From Gellertiella hungarica (GTDB lineage: Bacteria > Pseudomonadota > Alphaproteobacteria > Rhizobiales > Rhizobiaceae): DNA of 61,748 bases. This document shows, one piece after another, positions 1-9,062 of this stretch. Location: assembly GCF_014197145.1 (NCBI RefSeq), contig NZ_JACIEZ010000016.1, forward strand, positions 1-61,748. Direction: 5' to 3'. The notes beneath the pieces are model-generated. The model worked only from the letters and a program-made list of their open reading frames with translations, ran no database searches and had not been told where the DNA came from. Numbering within the stretch: the stretch's first letter is position 1; each line of letters begins with the position of its first letter. The position numbers and the translations under genes were made by a program.

Positions 1-349
1 TACAATGCCACGATAAAAGGCCGGACACATGACTGAACCTGACCGATCCCATCGATACAGAGTCTTGCATTCCACGGGCCGTCCACACATGGGGGAACTG
101 TCGCGAGAACAATAAAGCTGCGCTGTGACAACACGCGCAAATTCTGCCGCAGAAATCTCACCACGGAGCAATACGCTATAAAGTGGCGGGGGCCGCCAAC
201 ATCAAGCATTCTGAGGGCCTGGCTGCTGTTCAGAGATTGTGTGGAATGCGACCACACCGTCCATGACGAATTATTGGCCGCAATTTTCAGTTTTCTTTGT
301 GGTGTTGGCGCTGGAGGCGAGAAATCATAATTTTCAGCGGCCGCATCAG
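1..349. other. Left edge with no recognised gene
   Basis: No reading frame here looks like a real protein. The only frame of note (plus strand from 239) is out of frame with, and antisense to, the small gene at 350-658. There is no convincing terminator, RNA gene or mobile-element end. The sequence is less GC-rich than the core of the window, which fits an accessory or decayed stretch. Confidence 0.4.
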
Positions 350-658
350 TCATTTCTTGAATTCCTTTGCGCCACCGAGCCGATACCAGCGGCTGAGCGT
401 TCTCGCGACACGCCGCTCATGATCGAGATAGAAAAGCTCACTGGTGAAGCCCGGGCTGCCGTTATCGATTTCAGGATGTCCGAACATATGCCCCGCCAAA
501 CACGGCACAGCCCTCTGGCATAGGAAAAAATCTTCAAGCAACACGGCACTACCGGTCATGCGATGGTTCTTACGCGCAATGTCTTCAAGGTCGCGCGTCA
601 GTCGCTCAAGGCGAGGAATAAGGATTTCAGGTTCAGTACCAAGCCAGGGATTAGGCAT
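350..658 (-). CDS. small hypothetical protein (possibly DUF6634-like)
   Basis: A protein of about 102 residues with no signal peptide or membrane segment. The start at 658 is chosen because a strong GGAGGG ribosome site lies seven bases upstream; the upstream in-frame extension has no such site. The C-terminal part (HERRVARTLSRWYRLGG) recalls a small family of rhizobial plasmid proteins of unknown function, but this link is tentative. It is transcribed away from the double-HTH regulator at 804, with which it shares an AT-rich intergenic region. Confidence 0.5.
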   Translation of the reverse strand: MPNPWLGTEPEILIPRLERLTRDLEDIARKNHRMTGSAVLLEDFFLCQRAVPCLAGHMFGHPEIDNGSPGFTSELFYLDHERRVARTLSRWYRLGGAKEFKK

Positions 659-764
659 GAGACACCCTCCGATTCGTGTTGGCAACAGGAATTACAAACG
701 ACCGAGTCGCATCAAAATGTCAATTTACGAAATCAAATAACGCAATTAATAGATCATAATTACC

Positions 765-778
765 CAATGTTGACATTG
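765..778. promoter_or_regulatory. palindromic operator candidate
   Basis: CAATGT-TG-ACATTG is a perfect 6+2+6 inverted repeat lying 26 bases before the start of the double-HTH regulator and inside the divergent intergenic region. Its size and place suit a Cro/CI-type operator, possibly autoregulatory. This is inference from position and symmetry only. Confidence 0.4.
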
Positions 779-803
779 CTAAGCCTACCGCTCAACTCGG
801 TGT

Positions 804-1304
804 ATGGATTTAATGGCTGACAGTCTCAGGGCAGCCCGCTCCGTCTTGAGCAAAAGCCAAGAGCAGGTCGCGGGAGAATCCGGCATAAATTTCCGCACTC
901 TCAGACGACTTGAGGAGGGCAGCTATATCCGTTTGCCGTACGATATCGTGGTGTTGAAGAAATACTACGAGCGGGAGGGAATTGAATTTCTTGCAGCAGA
1001 CGATAGCCAGGGTCCAGGCCTAAGTTGGCCGTCGCCAAAGGAGTTTGACCCTTCGCACCGAGACAAGATCAGGGTGGGCCGGAACTTGGCGAATCTTTCG
1101 CAACGCGAATTCGCCGCGCTTTCAGGGATCGGGCAGAGCGTCATTTCGCGCATAGAAAGCGGGCAGAACATCCTCGTACCTGTAAAGTCCGTGTCTACCA
1201 TGCTGTCGACCCTGGAAAAGCTCGGGGTTCTCCTCTCGGACGCTCCAAACGGTACGCGGTCAATTGCAAGACTCGCGACAAAAATCCGTCACGACATCGG
1301 CTGA
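804..1304 (+). CDS. tandem helix-turn-helix (Cro/C1-type) regulator
   Basis: A 166-residue soluble protein with two XRE/Cro-C1-like HTH domains. The first covers about residues 6-55 (LRAARSVLSKSQEQVAGESG followed by a recognition-helix-like segment), and the second about 88-142 (IRVGRNLANLSQREFAALSG, then QSVISRIESG, a clear HTH signature). Two such domains in one chain suggest binding to extended or paired half-sites as a monomer. An ATG 12 bases downstream of the chosen start is also possible. It is divergent from the small gene at 350-658, and the palindrome at 765-778 is a natural target. Its regulon is unknown; similar genes are common on rhizobial accessory replicons. Confidence 0.75.
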   Translation: MDLMADSLRAARSVLSKSQEQVAGESGINFRTLRRLEEGSYIRLPYDIVVLKKYYEREGIEFLAADDSQGPGLSWPSPKEFDPSHRDKIRVGRNLANLSQREFAALSGIGQSVISRIESGQNILVPVKSVSTMLSTLEKLGVLLSDAPNGTRSIARLATKIRHDIG

Positions 1305-1778
1305 GAACATACTTTTGCATCTCCGCCAGCCCTAGCAGCTAGCAGAGTTAGCGGTGCAGGCGAAATCCTGCTTGCTTGCCGCAACATTTGACCAGACACT
1401 GTTCTCAGCCTTTTTGCAGCCGTTTAGCTAAAGTCTCAAAAATTTGAGAGGGGGCTGCACGACCGCACCTTTCAGGCCTCGATAGAGGGAGTGAACATGC
1501 GATGCGTAACTACCTGAAATCGCTGGGGCTTCCTCCGTTTTCGCGATTCTTAAAGTCGCGCTTTTTGGTGCCAAGTCGACTTTGGCTTGGCTTGAAGTCG
1601 CAAATTTTTAGTTTTGACAAAGGAGACTTGTCCCTGAGACAAGTTTCCGTGATCGGAAGCGACAACATTTTTTGATGGATACCATAAGAAACATTCGTTG
1701 GATTGATGCATAAAGCGCACGCATAGTGATGATGTCGAACGCCCCTTCCGAGACGTTCCGCCCAGAAAGGACATCGCC
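1305..1778. other. 474-base intergenic region with inverted repeats
   Basis: No convincing gene is present. Two perfect inverted repeats are visible: CTCAAA-AA-TTTGAG at 1435-1448, and ACTTGTC-CCTGA-GACAAGT at 1626-1644, the latter just after a TTGACA hexamer (1614-1619). They look like operator sites or short hairpins in the leader of the DUF1127 gene at 1779, but no full sigma-70 promoter could be assigned. Confidence 0.4.
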
Positions 1779-1988
1779 ATGACCTATGTATCGCCCGCCC
1801 CGAGGCGGCGTGCGGCTGCACCCGCATACCTTCTCGATACCTCTTTCGCCCTGCTGACGCTGGTTCTGAAGCCCGCATCCGCTGCCGCAAAGGCCTGGCG
1901 TCAGCAGCGCTCGCTTCACCAGCTCGAGAACCTTCCGGAAGGTCTTCTGAAGGATATCGGCTGGCCTGGCGCCGACACGCGCCGGTGA
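1779..1988 (+). CDS. DUF1127 small protein
   Basis: A 69-residue basic protein ending in the typical DUF1127 (YjiS-like) core, LENLPEGLLKDIGWP, at about residues 48-62. The family is abundant in rhizobia. Short members act as RNA-binding or regulatory proteins in phosphate, carbon and stress responses; the exact role of this copy is not known. A weak AAAGGA ribosome site precedes the ATG. A long GC-rich stem follows at 2024-2052. The unusually long untranslated region upstream with inverted repeats hints at complex control. Confidence 0.8.
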   Translation: MTYVSPAPRRRAAAPAYLLDTSFALLTLVLKPASAAAKAWRQQRSLHQLENLPEGLLKDIGWPGADTRR

Positions 1989-2023
1989 ACCGATGCGCCC
2001 ATTTGCGACAGGAATACCCGAGA

Positions 2024-2056
2024 GCGGGCCGTTTCAAGCAGAAACGGCCCGCTTCG
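2024..2056 (+). terminator. hairpin after the DUF1127 gene
   Basis: A perfect 12-base-pair stem (arms 2024-2035 and 2041-2052, loop AAGCA) lies 36 bases after the stop codon. Only two T residues follow directly, so it is a weak intrinsic terminator or an mRNA-stabilising hairpin. Confidence 0.5.
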
Positions 2057-2368
2057 TAACCGGAAAGGTAATTTCCGGTATAAATCACTGCTATTACGGG
2101 GGTTTCACCTCCTACCCAAAAGTGTAGTCTTACCCCACTTGCAAAGAATTTCACGTCTCATGTCGCAAATATTTTGCGAATGTCGCGTTTGATCCCCCCT
2201 TCCGCCTCGAACTCATTCAGTGTAGATGTCGTTTTTAAGCAATGCCGCATTCTCGCGACACGGTCGCGATGCGTCAGCGCTCGAAAGCCACCGTCACGCG
2301 GCAGCCGCTGGCCCCAGCACGGCCGTCAGGAACGGATAGCGCCACATCTCTCCGCGGGAGTTTCGGTC
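2057..2368. other. leader region of the GlxA-type regulator
   Basis: No gene is seen. The frame of the downstream regulator stays open upstream to 2174, but this stretch has no protein-like composition and is treated as leader. A GGAAC at 2330 has no matching NGTT at the right distance, so no stress promoter is called. Confidence 0.35.
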
Positions 2369-3388
2369 ATGAACAAGGGCCAGACCAAGAAGCGTTCGAT
2401 AGTCTTCTTCCTCGTGCCGCATTTCTCCATGCTGCCCTTCTCGGCTGCCATCGAGACCCTGCGCATTGCAAACCGCATGCTGGGCTATCCTGCCTATGTG
2501 TGGCGTCTGGCATCCGTGGATGGCCAGAAGGTTGCCTCCTCCTCGGGCATCAGCATCGAGGTGAACACCTCGCTGGCCGACGAGCGGCGCCACCTTTCGG
2601 GCGAAGGCCGCCCCAACATGGCGATCGTCTGTTCGGGCATCTATGTGGAGGAATTCCACAACAAGTCCGTCTCGGCCTGGCTGCGCGAGGTCTACAATCG
2701 CGGCGTGGCCGTGGGCAGCCTCTGCACGGGCGCCCATGTGCTCGCGCAGGCCGGCCTGCTCAATGGCAAGCGCTGCGCCATCCACTGGGAGAACCTGCCG
2801 GGCTTTGCCGAGACCTTCCCCCAGGCGGAAGTCTATGCCGACCTCTACGAGATCGACAGCAACATCTACACCTGCGCCGGCGGCACCGCATCGCTGGACA
2901 TGATGCTGAACCTCATCAGCCAGGATTTCGGCGAAAACCTCGTCAACCGGGTCTGCGAGCAGGCCCTGACCGACCGGGTTCGCAGCGCCCACGACCGGCA
3001 GCGGCTGCCGCTGCGCGCACGCCTCGGCGTGCAGAACTCCAAGGTGCTCTCGATCATCGAACTCATGGAAAGCAATCTGGCCGAGCCGCTCTCGCTGCTG
3101 GAGATCGCCGACCATGCCGGACTTTCGCGTCGCCAGATCGAGCGCCTCTTCCGCCAGGAAATGGGCCGCTCCCCTGCCCGCTACTATCTGGAGATCCGCC
3201 TGGACCGCGCACGGCACCTGCTCGTCCAGTCGTCGATGCCCGTCGTGGAAGTGGCAGTCGCCTGCGGCTTCGTGTCGGCATCCCACTTCTCCAAGTGCTA
3301 CCGCGAGCTTTACAACCGCTCGCCCCAGCAGGAGCGCGCCGAGCGGAAGATCAACATGAACACCAACCGGACCGGGGTCGTCGTCTGA
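2369..3388 (+). CDS. GlxA-family AraC-type transcriptional regulator
   Basis: A 339-residue cytoplasmic regulator. The N-terminal half (about 10-185) is a DJ-1/PfpI-like glutamine-amidotransferase fold that senses a small ligand, with the nucleophile-elbow region GSLCTGAHVLAQAG around residue 115. The C-terminal part (about 215-325) has two AraC helix-turn-helix motifs (LLEIADHAGLSRRQIERLFR and VAVACGFVSASHFSKCYREL). The start at 2369 is preferred over the upstream ATG at 2174 because the family homology begins at once and a GGGAG site sits upstream. Family members control glycine-betaine, carnitine, arginine or choline catabolism; no such target gene is adjacent, so the ligand is unknown. 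It is convergent with the cyclase at 3453. Confidence 0.85.
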   Translation: MNKGQTKKRSIVFFLVPHFSMLPFSAAIETLRIANRMLGYPAYVWRLASVDGQKVASSSGISIEVNTSLADERRHLSGEGRPNMAIVCSGIYVEEFHNKSVSAWLREVYNRGVAVGSLCTGAHVLAQAGLLNGKRCAIHWENLPGFAETFPQAEVYADLYEIDSNIYTCAGGTASLDMMLNLISQDFGENLVNRVCEQALTDRVRSAHDRQRLPLRARLGVQNSKVLSIIELMESNLAEPLSLLEIADHAGLSRRQIERLFRQEMGRSPARYYLEIRLDRARHLLVQSSMPVVEVAVACGFVSASHFSKCYRELYNRSPQQERAERKINMNTNRTGVVV

Positions 3389-3410
3389 TCCCTTCACCGG
3401 AACAAATGAA

Positions 3411-3436
3411 AAAAGCCGCCCGAGGGCGGCTTTTTG
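3411..3436. terminator. bidirectional intrinsic terminator
   Basis: AAAAGCCGCCC-GA-GGGCGGCTTTT, flanked by A and T tracts, lies between the convergent regulator gene (ending 3388) and cyclase gene (ending 3453). It can end transcripts from both sides. Confidence 0.85.
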
Positions 3437-3452
3437 TTGAGCGGCTTGCGGA

Positions 3453-4778
3453 TCAGCCGGCGGCGCGCCGGGCACGGGCGCTTTCCTCGGCCATGAGATA
3501 GTCGGAATAGACCTGGTTGCGGCCGCGATGCTTGGCCATGTAGAGGAACTGGTCGGCCGCGTTGATGTAGTTGTCGAAGGTCTCGAAACCGGACACTTCG
3601 GCGACTCCGATGGACACCGAAATCGACAGCTCCTCCTCATCCGCAACCACCTTGACCGTCGCCAGGCGGCGGCGAAGCTCGTCGAAATAGGCCGTCGCCT
3701 CTGCCGCATCCAGATCGACCACCAGAAGGCCGAACTCTTCGCCACCCAGGCGGCAGAGCAGATGGCCCTTGCCTTCCACCTCGTTCTTCAGCCGGTTGGC
3801 GACGGCAACCAGCACGAGATCGCCGATCTCATGGCCGTAGGTATCGTTGAGCCGCTTGAAATGGTCGATGTCGAGCACGCCGATCGAAAGATGCCGCCCC
3901 ATCTTCAGCCCGCGGCTGATGAGCTTCGGCCCCTCGGCATAGAAATAGCGACGGTTGTAGAGCCCTGTCAGGTAGTCGGATGCGGCCGTGGCGCGAAGCG
4001 CCTGCACCTGCCCCAGCATATCCACGTGATAGGCAACGCGGCACTGGAATTCCTCCGGCACGATGGGCGTGCGCACCGCATCGCTGGCACCCGCCCTCAG
4101 GAACAGAAGCCCGTTGAAGGCATCCTCCGGGGGGTAGAGGCCGATGAAGCCGAGCTGGTTGTTGCTGTGCTGCTTGCGGACGCGACGACAGAACTCCGCT
4201 CCGCTCATGTCGCTCAGATGCTCGCCCGCAACGACGAGGTGATAGGCGGCCTTTTCGAGCATCGCCACGGCATCCCAGCCGCTTCGCGCCTCGTCGACCT
4301 CGAAGAGCATCCGCCGCAATGCCTGACCGACCTCTGCCAGGTTCGCTTCGCTGCGGTCTGCCACAAGGACCCGCCGCCTGCGGTTCTCCATGGCCTGCCT
4401 GACCGCGCAGAAGGCCTTCTCCAGCGCAAGATCGTTATCTTTCATCACATAGTCGACGACGTGACGCTGCATGATCTCGGCACGGGTTTCCGGGCTGAAG
4501 GTCGCAGTGAAGACGATCGTCGGAATTTCGTTCTCGAGCGTGAGGTTGAGCACCTCCCCCCGCGGCGAGCCCGGCAGATTGAGATCCACCATCGCCAGCG
4601 TGTACCGCGTATCCGCCTGCTGCAAGGCCTGCTGGACCGCCGCGAGCGATCCGCAATGCTGAACGCAAAGGCCGAGCTCGTTCTGGAAGCGGAACGTCAG
4701 CACCGAGGTGAACAGCCGGGAATCTTCCACCAGGAGCAGGGTCGGCTTTGCAGCGGTTATCGGATTGCCGTCGGTCAT
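3453..4778 (-). CDS. PleD-like diguanylate cyclase (REC-REC-GGDEF)
   Basis: A 441-residue response regulator that should make cyclic di-GMP from two GTP. REC1 spans about 12-130 with Asp65 in a normal phospho-acceptor site (AMVDLNLPG) and acidic residues VEDS. REC2 (about 136-255) is degenerate: its acceptor site reads VVAGEHL with no aspartate. The cyclase domain (about 265-430) has an intact active motif GGEEF at 345-349. The inhibitory RxxD site expected just before it is missing (GKGH instead), so product feedback may be lost. The two-receiver layout is that of PleD, where REC2 is a dimer adaptor. It lies downstream of a related double-receiver gene in the same direction, so the pair probably shares a pathway. 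Confidence 0.88.
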   Translation of the reverse strand: MTDGNPITAAKPTLLLVEDSRLFTSVLTFRFQNELGLCVQHCGSLAAVQQALQQADTRYTLAMVDLNLPGSPRGEVLNLTLENEIPTIVFTATFSPETRAEIMQRHVVDYVMKDNDLALEKAFCAVRQAMENRRRRVLVADRSEANLAEVGQALRRMLFEVDEARSGWDAVAMLEKAAYHLVVAGEHLSDMSGAEFCRRVRKQHSNNQLGFIGLYPPEDAFNGLLFLRAGASDAVRTPIVPEEFQCRVAYHVDMLGQVQALRATAASDYLTGLYNRRYFYAEGPKLISRGLKMGRHLSIGVLDIDHFKRLNDTYGHEIGDLVLVAVANRLKNEVEGKGHLLCRLGGEEFGLLVVDLDAAEATAYFDELRRRLATVKVVADEEELSISVSIGVAEVSGFETFDNYINAADQFLYMAKHRGRNQVYSDYLMAEESARARRAAG

Positions 4779-5028
4779 TGTCTGATCCGTTATCCCCTCA
4801 CATCTTCAACCGGCATCACACGGGCCTCTTATCCCTATGCGCCGGTGTCACGTGAAGGACGGCTGCCTGTCCGTCTCCATGCCGTGATGATCCCAATCTA
4901 GCGCAGACTGATTAATCAAGGATCGAAAAGCCGTGATAAAAGTAAATTGTAATCCATTAAAAATGACATAATTTACCTTACTCGGATGCAATATCTGAAC
5001 CGCGCGTATCGGTTGCAGAAAGGCCCTT

Positions 5029-5847
5029 TCAGGCCTTTCTGGCGTTCCGGATCTGGACCAGGGTGTCGAGATTCTGGTTAACGCGGCAATAGAACTCTTC
5101 ATCGATGAAAGGCCGCAGCATGAAATCGTTGCCGCCTGCCTTCAGGAACCGTGCCGAGAGGAGACGGTTGGATGACGAGGAAACACCGATGATCCGGAGC
5201 TGATGCGAGCCGGTGTTGGCGCGGATGCGCCGGGTCAGCTCGAAGCCGTCGATATCGGGCATGTTGTAATCGGTCACCATGAGGCCGATGTCAGGGTTCG
5301 CCTTGAGGATCTCCAGCGCCTTTGTGCCATTTTCGGCCAGACTGACACGGAAGTTGTATCGTTTCAGGCGGCTGGACAGCAGAGCCCTGGCCGTGGCGCT
5401 GTCGTCAACGATCAGCACGTGATGGCGATGGTTCGTCAGGAAGCGGCAGACCGACTCCGCAAGCATCTCCACCGCGAAGATATTGTCCTTCAGCACGTAG
5501 TCCACGATGTCCTTGGCGAGGATCTGCTCGCGCGTGCTTTCCTGGAAGGTACCGGTGAAGACGATGGTCGGCACGCTGAGATCGATGAGATAGTCCAGCG
5601 CCTCGCCATTTTCTGCCCCAGGCAGGTTGATGTTCGAGATGGCGAGCGAAATCGGTTCTTCCGACTTGTCGTAGACCAGCTGCAACTCCTCGAAATTGCG
5701 GCACACGAGCACGTCGATATCGAAAAGTTCCTTGAGGCGCTTGCTGATCATCGAGGTGAAGACGTTCGAATCCTCCGCAAGCAGGATCCGGGCATTGCTC
5801 AACGTCTCGCCGGAATATTGCATTCCCGATATGCCCAGAAATCCCAT
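5029..5847 (-). CDS. double-receiver response regulator
   Basis: A 272-residue protein made of two receiver domains and no output domain. REC1 (about 20-135) has Asn72 where the phospho-acceptor aspartate should be (SNINLPG), so it probably cannot be phosphorylated. REC2 (about 142-262) is complete, with DD at 148-149, Asp193 in VTDYNMPD and a lysine-proximal C-terminus. REC1 closely resembles REC1 of the neighbouring cyclase (TIVFTGTF/TIVFTATF, VDYVLKDN/VDYVMKDN), which indicates duplication. It likely serves as a phosphate sink, adaptor or dimer partner for the cyclase. An AAGGA site six bases upstream supports the start at 5847. Confidence 0.82.
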   Translation of the reverse strand: MGFLGISGMQYSGETLSNARILLAEDSNVFTSMISKRLKELFDIDVLVCRNFEELQLVYDKSEEPISLAISNINLPGAENGEALDYLIDLSVPTIVFTGTFQESTREQILAKDIVDYVLKDNIFAVEMLAESVCRFLTNHRHHVLIVDDSATARALLSSRLKRYNFRVSLAENGTKALEILKANPDIGLMVTDYNMPDIDGFELTRRIRANTGSHQLRIIGVSSSSNRLLSARFLKAGGNDFMLRPFIDEEFYCRVNQNLDTLVQIRNARKA

Positions 5848-5987
5848 TGTTTTTCCTTGTCAGCGCGCATTTGTTCTCTTCGACGAACGTTACTGAGAAC
5901 AATTTTCTTAAATGTTAATGCTTATGCGCCACTAGGAAAAATGGGAATGCGCCCCGCAACCCAGAAGGAAGCAGGGCGAGAAACGGG

Positions 5988-6251
5988 CTACTTGACGTGG
6001 GCAGAACCGTTTTCGATCTCCACGGTTTCGCTGCCCGCCAGCCCCACGCGATCACCATTGGGAAGCGTCAGGAAACAACCGTCGGGGCACACCGTCTCGC
6101 TTGCACCGGGATCGAGGGAGAGATCCATCCGCCCCGCTGCCTCGGAAACCTGAACGACGACGGTATCGGATCCAATATTGACGAGCGTTGCCGCTTCGGC
6201 GGCACCAGCCGTCAGGACGATTGCCGAAAGGATGCTTGCAGTCCTCATCAT
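5988..6251 (-). CDS. small exported protein of unknown function
   Basis: An 87-residue protein with a clear Sec signal peptide (about 1-20, ending AEAA). The mature part is short, beta-rich and contains two cysteines (CPDGC, about 55-59) that may form a disulphide. No known family is recognised. It lies between the double-receiver gene and the MscS-type channel and is transcribed in the same direction as both, with gaps of over 100 bases on each side. Confidence 0.6.
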   Translation of the reverse strand: MMRTASILSAIVLTAGAAEAATLVNIGSDTVVVQVSEAAGRMDLSLDPGASETVCPDGCFLTLPNGDRVGLAGSETVEIENGSAHVK

Positions 6252-6364
6252 CAGCGCTACCGGCGCCAGACCGGCGCCGCCCCCTCTTGCAGGTGGCTTC
6301 GACAGGAAGCCCTACCCTGTGCAAGATGTAGCATAGCGCGGTGAATGCCCCATGAATACCGCGT

Positions 6365-8959
6365 TCATGCCTTATTGCGGTCACGGTCTGCGCCCTCAGG
6401 CGAGGGGTTTTCATGCCCTGCATCGCCATCGGCATCGGCCTTTGCAGCCGCAGCCCGTCCACGTCCGGCGATCCTGTCGCGCCCGTGGACTTCTTCGCCG
6501 CCCTTGGCCTCGGCGGCGAGAACCTTCTCGATCAGACCGCCCTCACCCTCGAGCGTGACGTTGAGATTGCGCTGCGGCATGGGGATGACGATACCCTTCT
6601 CCTTGAACTTCTCGAGAATCCCGATGCGGATGTCATTGCGCACCTGCGTGCCATTGAAGAGATCGGCGAGATAGAGACGCAGCTCGAAATCGAGCGAGAA
6701 AGGCCCGAACGCCATGAAGGCCACCGAAGGCTCCGGATTGTGCAGCACCAAGGGGTGGCTGTTGGCGAGATCGAGCAGGATCTGCATCACTTCGTGCGGC
6801 TCGCTGTCGTAGGATACCGAAACCGGGATTTCCACGCGGCCCAGCCGGTTGCGGTGGGTCCAGTTGCCCACGGAGGCGTTGATCAGCTCCGAGTTCGGCA
6901 CGATGATCGACTGGTGCTGGAACGTCTCGATCTCGGTCGCGCGCACCGAGATGCGCCGCACGAAGCCTTCGGTGGTGCCCGTAACCACCCAGTCGCCCAC
7001 CTTGAAGGGCCGCTCCACCAGAAGGATCAGACCGGAGACGAAATTGGACACGATGTTCTGCAGGCCGAAACCGATGCCGAGGGACAGAGCACCTGCGACG
7101 AGCGCCAGGCTGGAGAGATCGATGCCCGCGGCCGAGATGCCGATAAGGCCCGCCAGGGCCACCCCCAGATAGCCGACCCCCGTCTTGACCGAATTGCGCA
7201 CGCCGGCATCCACATGGCTGCGCGCCATGATGCTGCCGTCGAGCCAGCGCTGGAACCAGCGGGTACCGAAAAGGCCTGCCACGAACAGCAGGACGCCGCT
7301 GAGGATGCCGACCAGGGAAATGGAGATATTGCCGATGGTGATTTCGGTGAAGAGACGATAGGCCCAGAGCTGCAGGTCGCGCACCTGAAAGCCCCAGGAC
7401 AGCAGAATGAGCGGAATGCCCGTCAGGAGCGCCAGAAGATAGATGCCGAAGCCGGCGGCAAGGCCAAGCTGGTCGAGACCGATGGGATCGAGCTTGAAGC
7501 GGCGGCGGAAATACTGGCCGACGAGCGTGCCGCCGAAGCTGTTCTGGCGCGAGACGGCCTTGCCCGAGAGAATGCCGATATACATCGTCACCAGCACCGC
7601 CCCGGTGAGAGTGATCTGGGTGGAGACGAACCGCGCCAGCCCCACATAGCCGACAAGGGCCGCGAGAATCAGCCCGCAGCCGGCAAAGCGGAGCAGACCC
7701 GCCGCAAGCCGCGGCCACGGCTTGCCGGGCGCGTCGGGATCGCCGTCGTCGGCCAGCAGCGGGCGGGAGAAGGTCATCGCAACAAGAATAAAACCGATGA
7801 CGACCGAGGCGATCAGGCTTTTGGCCACCGTGAGCACCACCGGCGAACCCAGCGCGACGCTGATGGCGCTCAGGAGGTAATCGAACCCGTTGACGACGGT
7901 CATGGCGACGATGGCGGCAACCAGCCCGCGCGCACCGCTGTTCGATACCCGCACCAGCCGCCAGTTGGGCGCAAAGGGCGAGAAGACGGCATGGCTGAGC
8001 CGCCAGACGAAATAGACGAGGCCGATGACGCTGAGTGCCGCCGAAAGGATGGGCGCTATGTCCGGCCGCAGCACGTTGAAGGTGTCGAGGAAGAAATAGC
8101 AGGCGCCCAGGAAAGAGCCGAGCACCAGGGCCGAAAGCAGGGTTGACCAGAAGGCAACCGAGAGGCGGCTGATATAGGGCGGATCCGGCTCCGTCGGTTG
8201 CCGCCGGATCATGAAGCCGACCATGCGATATCCGCCCGAGAGCAGAACCAGCGCCGCAACCAGCGACAGCGCCACCGCGAAGAAGAGCTGGAGCTGCTTC
8301 ACCCGCCAGACGAAATTGATCCAGCTGGTTGTCGCGCGGCTGAGATTGTCGATCTCGTCGAAGAGGGCGGCACTGGCTTCATCGAGCATGTCGGGGGTGA
8401 AGACGGATCGGCGCGTGAGCGTGTCGGTGAACAGCTTGCGGCGCATTTCCGTGATTCGGTTGGCGAGCGCCGAGGCATCGACGGAGAGGTTTTCCGCATC
8501 GCCCGTGATGGCGTTGATCCGGCCGCGCTCATCCGTCAGGCGGTTGCGCTCTTCGGTCACCTCCCTGGCTTCCGGAGGCTGCCCCTCCTTCGGCGGATCG
8601 CCGAGTTCGGTGAGCCGCTGCGAGATCTCCTCGAGCCGCGGCCGCAGGCTGACCGTGCTCTTCAGGACGGTCCGTCCGAGATCGTCGACCTTGGCCTTGA
8701 GATCGACGAGCCGGCCGTCATCGGTTGCAGCCTTGCCCGCGAGATCGGCAAAGGAGTTCAGCTGCCGCCTTGCCTTGTCGATGGTCTGGTTCAGGGTTGC
8801 GAGCGGATCGGCGGCATCGGGTGCCGGCGCGGCGGCGGTCGCGGGGGCGGGCTGCGCCTCCTGCGCCAGCGTTGCCTTTGACGGCAGCAGGCCGGCCGCC
8901 AGCCAGGACACGAGGAGCAGGCGGAAAAGTACCGCCGGAACGAAGCGAGGAATGCGCAT
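6365..8959 (-). CDS. DUF3772/MscS-type mechanosensitive channel
   Basis: An 864-residue inner-membrane protein. It has a signal peptide (about 1-32), a periplasmic coiled domain with the DUF3772 region (about 55-210), roughly ten hydrophobic membrane segments (about 225-610), and a C-terminal MscS domain. The pore helix is glycine/alanine-rich (LVAGALSLGIGFGLQN), followed by the beta domain (VERPFKVGDWV) and the cytoplasmic alpha/beta region. It should open under membrane tension and release solutes on hypo-osmotic shock. Such large members (MscK/YjeP-like) carry extra periplasmic domains that may sense other cues. The C-terminal tail (EGADRDRNKA) is short and charged. Confidence 0.9.
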   Translation of the reverse strand: MRIPRFVPAVLFRLLLVSWLAAGLLPSKATLAQEAQPAPATAAAPAPDAADPLATLNQTIDKARRQLNSFADLAGKAATDDGRLVDLKAKVDDLGRTVLKSTVSLRPRLEEISQRLTELGDPPKEGQPPEAREVTEERNRLTDERGRINAITGDAENLSVDASALANRITEMRRKLFTDTLTRRSVFTPDMLDEASAALFDEIDNLSRATTSWINFVWRVKQLQLFFAVALSLVAALVLLSGGYRMVGFMIRRQPTEPDPPYISRLSVAFWSTLLSALVLGSFLGACYFFLDTFNVLRPDIAPILSAALSVIGLVYFVWRLSHAVFSPFAPNWRLVRVSNSGARGLVAAIVAMTVVNGFDYLLSAISVALGSPVVLTVAKSLIASVVIGFILVAMTFSRPLLADDGDPDAPGKPWPRLAAGLLRFAGCGLILAALVGYVGLARFVSTQITLTGAVLVTMYIGILSGKAVSRQNSFGGTLVGQYFRRRFKLDPIGLDQLGLAAGFGIYLLALLTGIPLILLSWGFQVRDLQLWAYRLFTEITIGNISISLVGILSGVLLFVAGLFGTRWFQRWLDGSIMARSHVDAGVRNSVKTGVGYLGVALAGLIGISAAGIDLSSLALVAGALSLGIGFGLQNIVSNFVSGLILLVERPFKVGDWVVTGTTEGFVRRISVRATEIETFQHQSIIVPNSELINASVGNWTHRNRLGRVEIPVSVSYDSEPHEVMQILLDLANSHPLVLHNPEPSVAFMAFGPFSLDFELRLYLADLFNGTQVRNDIRIGILEKFKEKGIVIPMPQRNLNVTLEGEGGLIEKVLAAEAKGGEEVHGRDRIAGRGRAAAAKADADGDAGHENPSPEGADRDRNKA

Positions 8960-9062
8960 GTCTCAGAACCCTTGTGCCGGCGCGCGCCGGCGCCGGTTCC
9001 CATCAGGGTTCCTGCTCTAACATAAAGAACGGCATTAGGAAGGCAGGGCGTCTCGCCGGCGG

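Noticed and set aside
1510-2154. A 214-residue minus-strand frame over the DUF1127 gene
   Set aside because: Low-quality composition and antisense to a gene with a clear DUF1127 core.
2330-2356. GGAAC upstream of the GlxA-type regulator
   Set aside because: No NGTT at the required distance.
3528-4901. A 457-residue frame antisense to the diguanylate cyclase
   Set aside because: Shadow frame; the cyclase has intact GGEEF and receiver motifs.
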